In this document: positions 8,801 through 16,049 of the stretch, piece after piece
How positions within the stretch are numbered: the stretch's first letter is position 1
Layout of the letters: each line of letters starts with the position of its first letter
NCBI RefSeq assembly: GCF_902459465.1
Contig: NC_047065.1
Span: 1,794,309-1,858,308 of the forward strand
Source: Asterias rubens
Taxonomy: Eukaryota > Echinodermata > Asteroidea > Forcipulatida > Asteriidae
DNA: 64,000 bases
Reading direction: 5' to 3'
Program-made: the position numbers and the translations under genes
Notes under the pieces: model-generated
Told to the model about the DNA's origin: nothing
Seen by the model: only the letters and a program-made list of their open reading frames with translations
The model's database searches: none

Positions 8801-10832
8801 CGAAGCTGAGACGACTTCATCTGGAATTCAGCCGACGGTGCAAGGGGCTAGACGTGACGGAAGATGCGAGAACCCTGTCACGGTCATCACGTCATCACAC
8901 TCGGTCAATGTTGACCAAACAATACATCAAGTCAAAGATGCCATTGGCATCGCAATGAATCGAAAAAGAGCATCTAATCAACCATTCACCCTCGGGCCAA
9001 ACACAACGGCAAAATACCCGAAAATGAAATCAAAACTTCAAAATGCATGGATCAATGCGTTAGGCCAACAGCCTCTTTCGTCAGGCCAGCAGCCTCTATC
9101 GTCAGGCCACCAGCCTCTCTTATCCGGCCCGCAGCCTCTCTCAGCTGGCCAGCAGCCTCTATCATCATGCCACCAGCCTCTCTTATCCGGCCAACAGCCT
9201 CTTTCGTCAGGCCAGCAGCCTCTTTCATCAGGCCAGCAGCCTTTCTCATCAGGCCAACAGCCTCTCTTATCCGGCCAACAGCCTCTTTCGTCAGGCCAGC
9301 AGCCTCTATCATCAGGCCAGCAGCCTTTCTCATCAGGCCAACAGCCTCTCTCAGCTGGCCAGCAGCCTCTATCGTCAGGCCACCAGCCTCTCTTATCCGG
9401 CCAAGTGCCTCTCTCATCAGGCCGGCAGCCTCTCTCATCAGGCCAGCAGCCTCTATCGTCAGGCCAACAGCCTCTCTCATCGGGCCAGCAGCCTCTCTCA
9501 TCAAAGGACAGCCAGGAAAATCTTCAACCATCTTTAGAGACAAGTCCTTCTGGAAAACCCATGTCAATTCAACCTCAGTCCTCAACCTTTCTCCATAATC
9601 CAAACAAATCTGTCACTCGCTCGCCAGAAGCACCTGCCATCACAAAACCAGTGTCACACCTTGCGGAGATTCCTAATTCATCCTCCAAGATGCTAACTAA
9701 AAAGAGAAAGAGGGGTCGTCCTCCTAAAGGACCAATATCCAAAAAACCAAGATCAGACGCAAGTAAATTAGAAACAGACTTAGAGTGTCAATTTTGCTCA
9801 TTCAAAAGTTACTTTAGGTCTGAAATTCGCGCGCACGTAAAAAATGATCATTTTGCAAAATTCTGCAAGGAGACCACAACTACGCCAAGGAAGAAAAAGG
9901 CAAAACGGGACCATAAAAACAAACCTGTCACAAATAAGGTCCATAGTATGAAGCCAATGTCTCCTGCGAAGATCGCTGCGATTGTGCCTGGACCTCCACA
10001 TACTTCAATTAGAAATACACTTATTCCTACAGACAAATGCAATATCTCAAATTCACCTGAAATACGTCACTCATCAGGCAACACCGTAGGAGCAGTAACT
10101 ACGACAACCGTAAATGTTTATATCCCTGGCAACTTGATAACAAATGCTGGCCATGTAACATTTCAAAACGAAGCGACGACCGGTAGTATTGTCCCCATGA
10201 AACAAGTAAACCCACAAGTCGCTATGTCCACACCAGTTCAGCAAAATATACAGCCGGCGTATGCTCCTTACACTAAAACCCAGATGGGTGATACAAGGGC
10301 TGCTGAAGCAAGCTCCTTAATAGCCAGTCCAGCTGCCACCACCAGCACAGTTAGACCTTCACTGAACGAGCGCCCAATTCAAACCCCATATCGTTGCACG
10401 CACTGTAATCAATACTGCAGTAGCTCAAGGGAACTACTCATTCACAAAAAGTTCCAACACACAAACACAAAAGGTCTACACATGTGTTTCAACTGCGGCT
10501 ATACTACCAAGGCCGAATACCAACTCAGGAAACACATTCTTAAATGGCATCAGAAGCAGGGTGTGGAGAACCACAAGTGTACGCGCGCCGCGTGTGGGCA
10601 GTCCTTCCCAACACAAGACCAGCTACAGACGCATATTAAGCAAACGCATGACGCAGGGGATTACGTGTGTACGTTATGTGACGCAAAGTATCTCAACGTA
10701 ACTGGGCTGAGGTATCACCAGCAACGCCATAAACTCAACTATCCGCATAAGTGTAAGGAATGCGGACTCAAATTCAAATCTTTGGGGATGCTGAACCGAC
10801 ATGAGTTTCAAAAAAATCATATCTCGTCCTAA
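2859..10832 (+). CDS. Giant C2H2 zinc-finger protein with disordered N-terminus
   Basis: A 2,657-residue protein encoded by one uninterrupted exon, probably a nuclear DNA-binding regulator. Residues 1 to ~2,060 are low-complexity, rich in Ser, Thr, Gln and Pro. Residues ~2,069-2,215 are 21 copies of a seven-residue repeat of type GQQPLSS. Around 2,287 there is a basic stretch KRKRGRPPKG with an AT-hook-like RGRP core. One isolated finger (C-x2-C-x12-H-x4-H) lies near 2,309, and five fingers fill the last ~150 residues (near 2,512-2,655). One of those five has C-x4-C spacing, and the last has H-x5-H. Two DLS-type motifs (AIDLS at 1,854 and AVDLS at 1,863) resemble CtBP-docking sites. The start at 2,859 has G at -3 and G at +4, and an in-frame stop lies 15 bases upstream. 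No orthologue is recognised; large vertebrate finger proteins with giant exons are similar only in architecture. That it is a real gene is near certain from length and the fingers. Confidence 0.9.
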   Translation: MAQQDDQTPVTDMYLSEEKPVCPTTVEIPEGPPPEWWSTGRKAPLSPVMLSPGCTTQKLIASGKIKSCFILLEKTNYDPSCLGPTRVNYEDTGESVGGDGGDKACQRPTSFREFNRLDTKSLKERSDVNRNVFTSMLRDLHTVPLDDGKEHGVLTDRVSPEGNMVTTPILMSDSESDQMMRTYEYPSVDSDTIGDTFSVNFDAESISSTGSSETLEYLESIPEETDIERDFDEVEEPCDGPPRLEILDSWTVVSRPTFDDPPMLSPPLLTTENRDLRCSPFTFPKPHLTASSPNPKSRVSRQVEDADCIPFLDSRESSNYERSPCDKIEKTKSIESLEVRTGLCVPNTSWNKEVFTRDSHQFSNNARGTTIETEGDQTIEGRFTSKLTPTIEHSGPHSNQQRQLNDSQNNLNISETQETNDTSKTMPSKPSRTVDGFLKNINPHDRLSSEGGKSSKHRDKLSIATSQRVGISYQQSSLDENVRDVSSPKRQEKEHSPHQSHACQSSESLQSSKTIVTGTDPSSARNGRTSTLNMTSSLPDLDSPGHSPGHCPVHSPDHPRGHIHDSSRLSPTMPGRFFADTEDVQTVHLPKLDVPQNKDVSVVLSSEETISTIPSLVISDVQSVQVQTVDLPGAIETIQPQQIELPTGAEPSDNIVNDVFFASSAFSADTATDSVANSQESSRESSVTSLPVDDENFEDAEYQQIVQQIKEGGEHPIANGGDTGNKDLYETTQGSDHFVYPTLRQEKEKEDHSTDDVSKMPDNIDDVASSRCDKMTSPEYQPLFTHEVANCPEICGYANEVTVEVCDFESVDSSVSEVNSEIERAVASITDRCVSTEKKMAGVLYECLDELTPDEIRQRLEVTDSSSCASSTIEVTSSTGQVSVDIGKDQTNQDSQEGKRSVNKEGGPNQIVGDAEGFVQVQASSNVTSVSHTPTIVPLTHKQKDVVTANELRKTTDHRSVQETSFGVPVAGIKPRVISSLRREDDKTPNGDINQTVIVDKGSKTGQNQAQQQTGAVSPGSDPSQFDKDSRRREIDTAISLAIMSEFTTLPSRVDPNYKVSQSIATSGATTQETNIQSSPNPTNVQLTSSVQYPRGPGEMRHFRPAGPRFPGSKNQSRQMFTSQQFSSSSGVGIQGSLNPLADQWPLPRGRGRYKSNFTVVDYSAPDNEKPEQFIELRRCLTQERRMHPDFRPQLPSTQPPLIPPDQTVAVSQHNQLFYPNDKFVNIRNGVPIEFPGGKRFIAYNKEAYRYPPQNAVVMRSNEQLTAQNQHIGAVSVSGVPPQMPQTAPNNVQSHSNTAVSYSQQHQYPRPNPAHPNLSVAQYPMHPSVMPRQQLSHFVNATDRTRQSPGVYPQQGQAVYPSQNARLAGSRHDQSHRTPQQRASTPRIASVSPDVMVGPSTSEQQSQARENFEQTRATTFPRAPQLHEVGPRKQFPGAIGRGLLMTTSATNQGAVDNLTHSYQAQQQLFRASRGDVEGKQTPNSVSTLTPTQVTPAQNPPHDHITSDFEHLKRMATAAATNKMIRSDVPFIHQNQPQKAAPRTNYGQPPGADQADRPAQADVTARCDPTSLPASAFIGNLAETNRMRATSYQEVYDARNSRVPVLTQNETAAKVTPGSVANSLESEQIIPQVMPQSKDDQTIGQREGPSPRGSMTPTPTPPRSTLGRTTRTWTSTEEALLKSLPEELASYLVDQCRKGGAFRETLKSIIEDSLKEEEETQNEEAVRVREHTVHHLPNQTHGDAGHTDSHHTPYADQLRAPTKSLHRQGPTPPARKQYDTQPQQQAVSLTTHASETEPASTVDTRQQHSKEDQDYGRKSTFFFNPAPSSSPLLEADNVLDAFSQGAAEQSQRNKAIDLSIQQQAVDLSYKQLINYEQPVYEVRLPMPYLLSNSHLCHRAFTSGERGPIRASSVVDLTSIPTPPPIHSFLKNNLSPTQLTIRNKLLERRSRILSRSMSTPDILHGYTYPAKNERKKLVEPRNFEAETTSSGIQPTVQGARRDGRCENPVTVITSSHSVNVDQTIHQVKDAIGIAMNRKRASNQPFTLGPNTTAKYPKMKSKLQNAWINALGQQPLSSGQQPLSSGHQPLLSGPQPLSAGQQPLSSCHQPLLSGQQPLSSGQQPLSSGQQPFSSGQQPLLSGQQPLSSGQQPLSSGQQPFSSGQQPLSAGQQPLSSGHQPLLSGQVPLSSGRQPLSSGQQPLSSGQQPLSSGQQPLSSKDSQENLQPSLETSPSGKPMSIQPQSSTFLHNPNKSVTRSPEAPAITKPVSHLAEIPNSSSKMLTKKRKRGRPPKGPISKKPRSDASKLETDLECQFCSFKSYFRSEIRAHVKNDHFAKFCKETTTTPRKKKAKRDHKNKPVTNKVHSMKPMSPAKIAAIVPGPPHTSIRNTLIPTDKCNISNSPEIRHSSGNTVGAVTTTTVNVYIPGNLITNAGHVTFQNEATTGSIVPMKQVNPQVAMSTPVQQNIQPAYAPYTKTQMGDTRAAEASSLIASPAATTSTVRPSLNERPIQTPYRCTHCNQYCSSSRELLIHKKFQHTNTKGLHMCFNCGYTTKAEYQLRKHILKWHQKQGVENHKCTRAACGQSFPTQDQLQTHIKQTHDAGDYVCTLCDAKYLNVTGLRYHQQRHKLNYPHKCKECGLKFKSLGMLNRHEFQKNHISS
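9063..9503 (+). repeat. 21-bp coding minisatellite, 21 units
   Basis: Twenty-one tandem 21-bp units of type ggccagcagcctctctcatca encode G-(Q/H)-Q-P-(L/F)-(S/L)-(S/A). Variants are arranged in blocks: units 7-10 and 11-14 show the same order of PLSS, PLSS, PFSS, then a variant, and units 4-6 resemble 14-16. This suggests recent block duplication by unequal exchange. Because the unit is a multiple of three, other frames on both strands also stay open for ~550 bp; those are shadows. Confidence 0.95.
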
Positions 10833-10879
10833 AGGTTGTAACCACAGGTTGGTAAAAAGTTGTCCTTTTGAGATAAATT

Positions 10880-11147
10880 ATGGTGGACATACTACAGGAC
10901 TGCACTGTTTGGTTTGGGTGTATACAGACAAATTTACCCAAACCTTATATAGTGTTGTAGCATTGTGTCCGCCATGAGGTATGGCGGACGTGATAGGAGT
11001 GTACTGTTTGGTTTGGGTGTATACAGACAAATTTACCCAAACCTTATATAGTGTTGTAGCATTGTGTCCGCCATGAGGTATGGCAGACATGATAGGAGTG
11101 TACTGTTTGGTTTGGGTGTATACAGACAAATTTACCCAAACCTTATA
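10880..11147. repeat. 99-bp tandem repeat made of two palindromes
   Basis: About 2.7 units begin 48 bp after the zinc-finger stop codon (actgtttg at 10,904, 11,003 and 11,102). Each unit holds GGTTTGGGT...ACCCAAACC and TCCGCCAT-gaggt-ATGGCGGA inverted pairs. If this is in the 3' UTR the transcript would carry a ladder of stem-loops. The two full units are nearly identical, so the array is young or homogenised. Confidence 0.85.
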
Positions 11148-11189
11148 GTGTCATTGTCTTGTGCCGGTGTCGCATGCAAGTATGTCCTC

Positions 11190-11310
11190 TATGCAACACT
11201 ATCCGGAGGACAGTATTGCATATGCAATAATATCCGCCGGACGCTACTGCATAATGCAATTGTGTCCGCCCAGACACTTTTGCATATGCAGTTGTGTCCG
11301 CCTCTGTGCA
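11190..11310. repeat. Degenerate ~31-bp tandem repeat
   Basis: Four units (11,190-11,220; 11,221-11,251; 11,252-11,284; 11,285-11,310) each run from tatgca to a closing tgca, with a central tatcc or tgtccgcc core. The tgca boundaries make each unit partly palindromic. The tccgcc core is shared with the 99-bp array just upstream, suggesting one evolved from the other. Confidence 0.65.
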
Positions 11311-11738
11311 AAACCGTCCTTGCAGTAAGTTAAATGTCCTTGGTCGACGGAAAACGTTCGCCATTTGTTTTATAAGCTATGTGCATGTCAAAATTATCTC
11401 AAAATGGCTTATAGCTCCATGCTGCCAGTTTTGGTTTAATGGACTGGGAAAATCCAGTCACATCCAAACGTTCTGCAACAATTCCAAGTTTGGACAAAAT
11501 GCACGTGAATGTAATTATACCAAAAGACATGCGCTTCGTAGATTTTTGATGAAATTCGAATACTGTTTAATTGGCAACAGTAACTTTTGACCCATTCTTA
11601 TAAAAAGAAACCATTACCAACTATTTCAGCCTTTTAGAAAGACTGAAACGTCAGGCCACAAACTACTTGTTGACATTGATACCATAGTTCCCTTTGCTCC
11701 AAAATTAAATTTAGAATGTTTAAAAAGGTTAAACATAA
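11311..11738. other. Unassigned sequence between repeat arrays and tRNA cluster
   Basis: No gene or known repeat is seen. I find no AATAAA between the zinc-finger stop and the tRNA cluster, so the polyadenylation site of that gene is not identified. Confidence 0.4.
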
Positions 11739-11810
11739 GCCTTCAATGAGATTCGAACTCACGACCCCTGGTTTACAAGACCAGTGCTCTAACCACTGAG
11801 CTATGAAGGC
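11739..11810 (-). tRNA. tRNA-Thr(TGT), copy 1
   Basis: The 72-base cloverleaf has an acceptor of GCCTTCA paired with TGAAGGC, D-arm GCTC/GAGC, anticodon loop CTTGTAA (TGT), a five-base variable loop and T-loop TTCGAAT. It is intron-less. Downstream on the minus strand the nearest T run is TTTTT, about 10 bases past the gene, in place of the T4-T5 terminators of the other copies. Confidence 0.93.
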
Positions 11811-11934
11811 TTCATGTCAATGAGCAAGCCCCTTATTTTACAATGGTACGTCACCAAAAAAGTGTAAAGACATTATTTATATGTTATAAGTAAACAAAAT
11901 GTTGAATTTGATATTTTTATCATGCCAAAAAGAA

Positions 11935-12006
11935 GCCTTCAGAGAGATTTGAACTCACGACCCCTGGTTTACAAGACCAGTGCTCTAACCACTGAGCTAT
12001 GAAGGC
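11935..12006 (-). tRNA. tRNA-Thr(TGT), copy 2
   Basis: This is the second sequence type of the array, with T-loop TTCAAAT. It has a T-T mismatch in the T-stem (ctctc in place of ctcac), so it may be less stable than the others. The anticodon loop CTTGTAA is intact. A TTTTT terminator follows on the minus strand. Confidence 0.85.
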
Positions 12007-12080
12007 TTCATGAAAGTCAACATTATTAACATATTTTAAGCTAACAAATTAATTTGTTATTTTTATCAAGCTAAAATGAA

Positions 12081-12152
12081 GCCTTCAATGAGATTCGAAC
12101 TCACGACCCCTGGTTTACAAGACCAGTGCTCTAACCACTGAGCTATGAAGGC
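12081..12152 (-). tRNA. tRNA-Thr(TGT), copy 3
   Basis: Its tRNA body is identical to copy 1 across the cloverleaf. T-loop TTCGAAT, and a TTTT terminator follows on the minus strand. It starts 342 bp after copy 1, marking the next two-gene unit. Confidence 0.93.
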
Positions 12153-12277
12153 TTCATGTCAATGAGCAAGCCCCTTTTTTTTACAATGGTACGTCACCAA
12201 AAAAGTGTAAAGACATTATTTATACGTTATAAGTAAACAAAATGTTGAATTTGATATTTTTATCAAGCTAAAAAGAA

Positions 12278-12350
12278 GCCTTCAGTGAGATTTGAACTCA
12301 CGATCCCCTGGTTTACAAGACCAGTGCTCTAACCACTGAGCTATGAAGGC
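12278..12350 (-). tRNA. tRNA-Thr(TGT), copy 4
   Basis: Second-type body (T-loop TTCAAAT with fully paired T-stem GTGAG/CTCAC). One extra base in the variable region makes it 73 nt, with a six-base variable loop. Acceptor, D-arm and anticodon are intact. A TTTTT terminator follows. Confidence 0.88.
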
Positions 12351-12424
12351 TTCATGAAAGTCAACATTATTAACATATTTTAAGCTAACAAATTAATTTG
12401 TTATTTTTATCAAGCTAAAATGAA

Positions 12425-12496
12425 GCCTTCAATGAGATTCGAACTCACAACCCCTGGTTTACAAGACCAGTGCTCTAACCACTGAGCTACGAAGGC
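12425..12496 (-). tRNA. tRNA-Thr(TGT), copy 5
   Basis: First-type body with two substitutions: one where the variable loop meets the T-stem (cacaacccc on the plus strand), and one that changes acceptor pair 7 from A-T to a G-T wobble. The anticodon loop is intact. Confidence 0.88.
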
Positions 12497-12619
12497 TTCA
12501 TGTCAATGAGCAAGCCCCTTTTTTCACAATGGTACGTCACCAAAAAAGTGTAAAGACATTATTTATATGTTACAAGTAAACAAAATGTTGAATTTGATAT
12601 TTTTATCAACTAAAAAGAA

Positions 12620-12691
12620 GCCTTCAGTGAGATTTGAACTCACGACCCCTGGTTTACAAGACCAGTGCTCTAACCACTGAGCTATGAAGGC
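12620..12691 (-). tRNA. tRNA-Thr(TGT), copy 6
   Basis: Second-type body, fully paired stems, T-loop TTCAAAT, with a TTTTT terminator just downstream. This looks like the cleanest representative of its type. Confidence 0.92.
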
Positions 12692-12765
12692 TTCATGAAA
12701 GTCAACATTATTAACATATTTTAAGCTTACAAATTAATTTGTTATTTTTATCAAGCTAAAATGAA

Positions 12766-12837
12766 GCCTTCAATGAGATTCGAACTCACGACCCCTGGTT
12801 TACAAGACCAGTGCTCTAACCACTGAGCTATGAAGGC
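12766..12837 (-). tRNA. tRNA-Thr(TGT), copy 7
   Basis: First-type body matching copies 1 and 3 at every position I compared, with a TTTT terminator downstream on the minus strand. Confidence 0.93.
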
Positions 12838-12963
12838 TTCATGTCAATGAGCAAGCCCCTTTTTTTTTACAATGGTACGTCACCAAAAAAGTGTAAAGAC
12901 ATTATTTATATGTTACAAGTAAACAAAATGTTGAATTTGATATTTTTATCAAGCTAAAAAGAA

Positions 12964-13035
12964 GCCTTCAGTGAGATTTGAACTCACGACCCCTGGTTAA
13001 CAAGACCAGTGCTCTAACCACTGAGCTATGAAGGC
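12964..13035 (-). tRNA. tRNA-Thr(TGT), copy 8, base 37 changed
   Basis: Second-type body in which the anticodon loop reads CTTGTTA in place of CTTGTAA: the base directly 3' of the anticodon (position 37) is T, not A. Thr tRNAs reading ACN codons normally carry a t6A modification on A37, so this copy probably cannot be modified and may be defective. All stems still pair. Confidence 0.75.
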
Positions 13036-13109
13036 TTCATGAAAGTCAACATTATTAACATATTTTAAGCTTACAAATTAATTTGTTATTTTTATTAAGC
13101 TAAAATGAA

Positions 13110-13181
13110 GCCTTCAAAGAGATTCGAACTCACGACCCCTGGTTTACAAGACCAGTGCTCTAACCACTGAGCTACAAAGGC
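13110..13181 (-). tRNA. tRNA-Thr(TGT), copy 9, diverged
   Basis: Last copy of the array, with several changes: acceptor GCCTTTG pairs with TGAAGGC through two G-T wobbles, and the T-stem has a T-T mismatch. The anticodon loop is intact. It sits at the array edge, where divergence is expected because exchange with neighbours is rarer. Confidence 0.75.
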
Positions 13182-13228
13182 TTCATGCCAATGAGCAAGC
13201 CCCTTTTTTTACAATGGTACGTCACCAC

Positions 13229-13905
13229 AGTTCGGCCATCTTGTTTTAAGATCAATGTTAAAATCAATGCCTTGAAACCGAGGTTGGAAGGGAGCAAGTT
13301 TTGGACTCGCTATTATGGTTTTGTGTGAAACGGTGTTGAGCTTTTTGGGGATCAACCCAAATTACAAAGACATTTTATACAAATGTTTAAGTTTTTCGTC
13401 CCAATAAATTAACGCTATCTTTTTATACATGTCATCTCGTTTTTCGACTGAAACTGCAACCAATTGTTTTTTGTTGCAATCGAAGTTTATGATATGCAAT
13501 TAGTTAGTTAGATTGAACAATAATATTGTATGTGAACCTGAGTGTATAACTCGTATTGAATGTAAATATCTTGAAAGGAATGTGACACAACATCTGAAAT
13601 AGATTTTAACTTGGTAGGGCAACTAATTATACTTAAGTAATGACGTCACCGAGAGGAAGAAATGGGAATCTAATGTTAGTTTTTGTAAACTTCGTCGAGT
13701 GTTTGTTTTCTCGTTTTGTAGCAATGAATTATTATTGACAAAATAACTTGAATTTGAAGATCGTATTTTGGAATGGGACATCCCATTTGCTCCTACACAG
13801 TGGAACGGATAAAGACCTGTAAATTTTGCATACACTTAAAACTTGTACTCGTAACTTGTGTGACTTTATATGAAGTGTAACAAACAAAACGTCGTTCTTA
13901 AACAT
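13229..13905. other. Unassigned AT-rich sequence
   Basis: No exon or recognised repeat. There is an AATAAA at 13,403-13,408, but nothing ties it to a transcript. Confidence 0.4.
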
Positions 13906-14096
13906 GTGCCCAATTTCATAAAGCTGTTTAGCAGAAAATAATGCTCACAAAATGTCTTTGTTATAAGCAAACCAATGACTGGAGTACCAGTCGCAACAAA
14001 GTAAAGTTTATAAAATGTTTGCTGGTAACCCGTTTTTAGTTGCTGAAGTGTCTGTGCTAAGCAAGTTGTTCTGCTTAGTGTTAATGAAATTGGGCC
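13906..14096. repeat. Foldback MITE (GGGCCCAATTTCAT family), diverged
   Basis: Ends read gtgcccaatttcataaagctg and gaaattgggcca, an inverted pair, with the typical internal ctaagcaa...ctgcttag blocks. Non-coding. Confidence 0.7.
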
Positions 14097-14770
14097 ATGT
14101 TACTATTGAAGGGACCTTCATGATCAACTTGAAGTACAGGTTCGATGGTAATTATGGGTCGAGCAAAATACAGCTTTGTATTGTGATAATTGTTTATAAA
14201 TGTAGATATTAACGTATTGCAACAAAGACCACACATTGCCTGTAAAACTGCAACACCAGAAACTTAGAAAACAGAAAATGAACTTATAATAAGTCACATT
14301 TAGAACGAACTTTTGGTTATAGATCAACTTTTTGTATTTTTGTAAATATTGACTGAAAACGAGCAGTCAGCAATAGGACTTGATTAATATAACTTTAATT
14401 TTATACAGTTTGATTATACAAAGATTTTCATACAAAGCTGTACTTAACGCTGATATTTTTTCACATAATATTGAAGATAATGTTTGTACCGAGGTTTTGT
14501 ACGTGTTTTTTAAGAAGAAATGTTTGTAAATATTTCATCATGGTTTTACCTTGCTTTTGCTAACTTGCCTTATACTATCTGGGTGCCTTTATTTATTCTA
14601 CAACGCCATGAAATTGTGTTTTTTAATTAGATACCACTATTTATGTTTCTTTTGTAAACTTTGTATTTTTCTCGTACCGTAAATACTGTTGAAAGACCAA
14701 TTTTTCAGCCGCACTTAATGTTGCACAATACTCGGCTCTCGATGACGTAAGGATCACGCCAAAGGAATAT
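14097..14770. other. Unassigned AT-rich sequence
   Basis: High in T runs and tgtaaat, resembling untranslated or intergenic DNA. No gene seen. Confidence 0.4.
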
Positions 14771-14772
14771 AA

Positions 14773-14844
14773 CGCTAGGTGGCAGCAGACTCCCGTTAAT
14801 TTTCCACAAGGAATGAGAGACTTTGGAACGCTAGGTGGCAGCAG
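14773..14844 (+). promoter_or_regulatory. Two CTCF-like cores 56 bp apart
   Basis: The block cgctaggtggcagcag occurs at 14,773-14,788 and again at 14,829-14,844. It fits most of the CTCF core (C-Y-A-G-R-K-G-G-C-R-S). Both lie in a local 56-bp duplication, and the second forms the terminal repeat of a small MITE. Motif match only; binding is not shown. Confidence 0.4.
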
Positions 14845-14955
14845 ACTTCCCAGTTAATTTTCCATTCTATAGTTCTTAGTATGCGCATATAACTGAGAAC
14901 TGAGAGCTATGGATTTACCTGGTAAGTCTGCTGTCTAGAGTCCCAAAAGTCCCCC
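14815..14955. repeat. Short MITE with gagacttt...aggtggcagcagac ends
   Basis: The left end (gagactttgg, aggtggcagcagactt) is inverted at the right end (taagtctgctgtctag, then aaaagtccc). The centre holds a tatgcgcata block. The same element, better preserved, is at 30,341-30,483. Confidence 0.7.
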
Positions 14956-15077
14956 TTATTTGACTTTTACCGAAACATCAAGTTCATTTAATCACTTAAA
15001 ATGTTTGGTGTGTTTTGCCTTTACATGTTGCTAACTGAAATAACCTTCATTGTTATATAATTGACATTCAGTTGTAT

Positions 15078-15101
15078 GGTGTGTGTGTGTGTGTGTGTGT
15101 T
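15078..15101. repeat. (GT)n microsatellite
   Basis: Uninterrupted GT dinucleotides, about 12 units. Confidence 0.95.
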
Positions 15102-15209
15102 TGTTATGTTACTATTGCCTTTGGTAATAAAATAGCAAGTCTGAATTTATCTTTGGGAATTTTTATAGCTTGTAGATCATTTTAGTTGCTTATTCGTTTC
15201 CTCAAACAT

Positions 15210-15446
15210 AGGGTGTGTTCGTTTAGCTTCCCTGGGTCAACCCCGGTCTTCCCCCAGTAAAAAAAGCTTTGTCATCATCTAGGGGCTAACCCGAGTCATC
15301 CCCAAGTGCCTTGCTTGTGGAGTGGGTCACTTGGGGCAGGCCTTATGTGCATGACGTCACTACGAGAGCAGTGAGTGATCGTTCGTTTAGCTCTTACCGA
15401 GTGAGCATTGCTGAATAGACCCAGGGAAGCTAATCGATGGCACCCT
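15210..15446. repeat. MITE with agggtg...ttagcttccctgggtc ends
   Basis: The left end ttagcttccctgggtc is exactly inverted as gacccagggaagctaa at the right, and the outer agggtg/caccct also match. An internal gttcgtttagctc block repeats part of the terminus. No coding capacity. The target duplication is not clear. Confidence 0.75.
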
Positions 15447-16049
15447 GAATAACACAGCAAAAGACTCGAGTAGGCGTACATTTAGCGAACAGAAAATCCT
15501 TTTATTTATGATTTTATTTGTCCAATAAAATTTTGTACATGAAACAAAAGTGCAAAGATACAAATGCAACGACCTGCTGGGTTTCCAGTGGGTAATTTGA
15601 ATTGAAGTTTCATCAGATATGATGTTGGATATATCCCATTCAAAAAGAATAAGTTTAGACTTTTCACACCTCCAAACCCCAGTATGCAGCTTTTTATATG
15701 CTAATCTTTTTAAAGAATTTATAAATAACAAATATAATTTTGTACATAATTCCTAAATAATTTACTATAAACCAGATTGCCATCTTTAACTTTCCTAATA
15801 GAAGGGGCCCAGATTCAAAGCGAGGCTGAAAGCTTGATAAAGTCTGGTCCCTTTTTCGGTTCAACCAATCAACACTTACAGTATTGTGTTCATAGGAAAC
15901 CAGACACACAGCATTTGACTATTGAGCACTAACAGGATCATGAAACTTAATAATCAAGCTACTTTTGAAAAACATGTATGCATAGTAAACATCTATCCCT
16001 CCAACGTTTTTATTTGAAACATTTTCTAAACAAATATACATGCTCTTGT
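15447..16049. other. Unassigned sequence downstream of BLOC1S4
   Basis: No exon seen. Several tttatt motifs (AATAAA on the minus strand), for example near 15,501, could serve BLOC1S4 polyadenylation about 1.1 kb after its stop, but nothing singles one out. Confidence 0.35.

Larger units (their letters stand above)
11739..13228 (-). repeat. Dimeric tRNA-Thr tandem array, ~342-bp unit
   Basis: First-type copies start at 11,739, 12,081, 12,425, 12,766 and 13,110 (spacings 342, 344, 341 and 344), with second-type copies between. Two spacer types alternate: one with caatgagcaagcccctt and acaatggtacgtcacc, the other with gaaagtcaacattattaac. So the amplified unit held two tRNA genes. The array breaks off inside the first spacer type at ~13,228. 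Confidence 0.93.

Noticed and set aside
9047-9603. Open frames of ~183 codons on both strands over the 21-bp repeat
   Set aside because: They stay open only because the unit is a multiple of three. The in-frame zinc-finger reading explains the region, and the alternatives have no other coding support.
11739-13181. Regularly spaced repeats resembling a CRISPR array
   Set aside because: The repeated blocks fold as tRNA-Thr with intact cloverleafs, the spacers also repeat, and the genome is eukaryotic.
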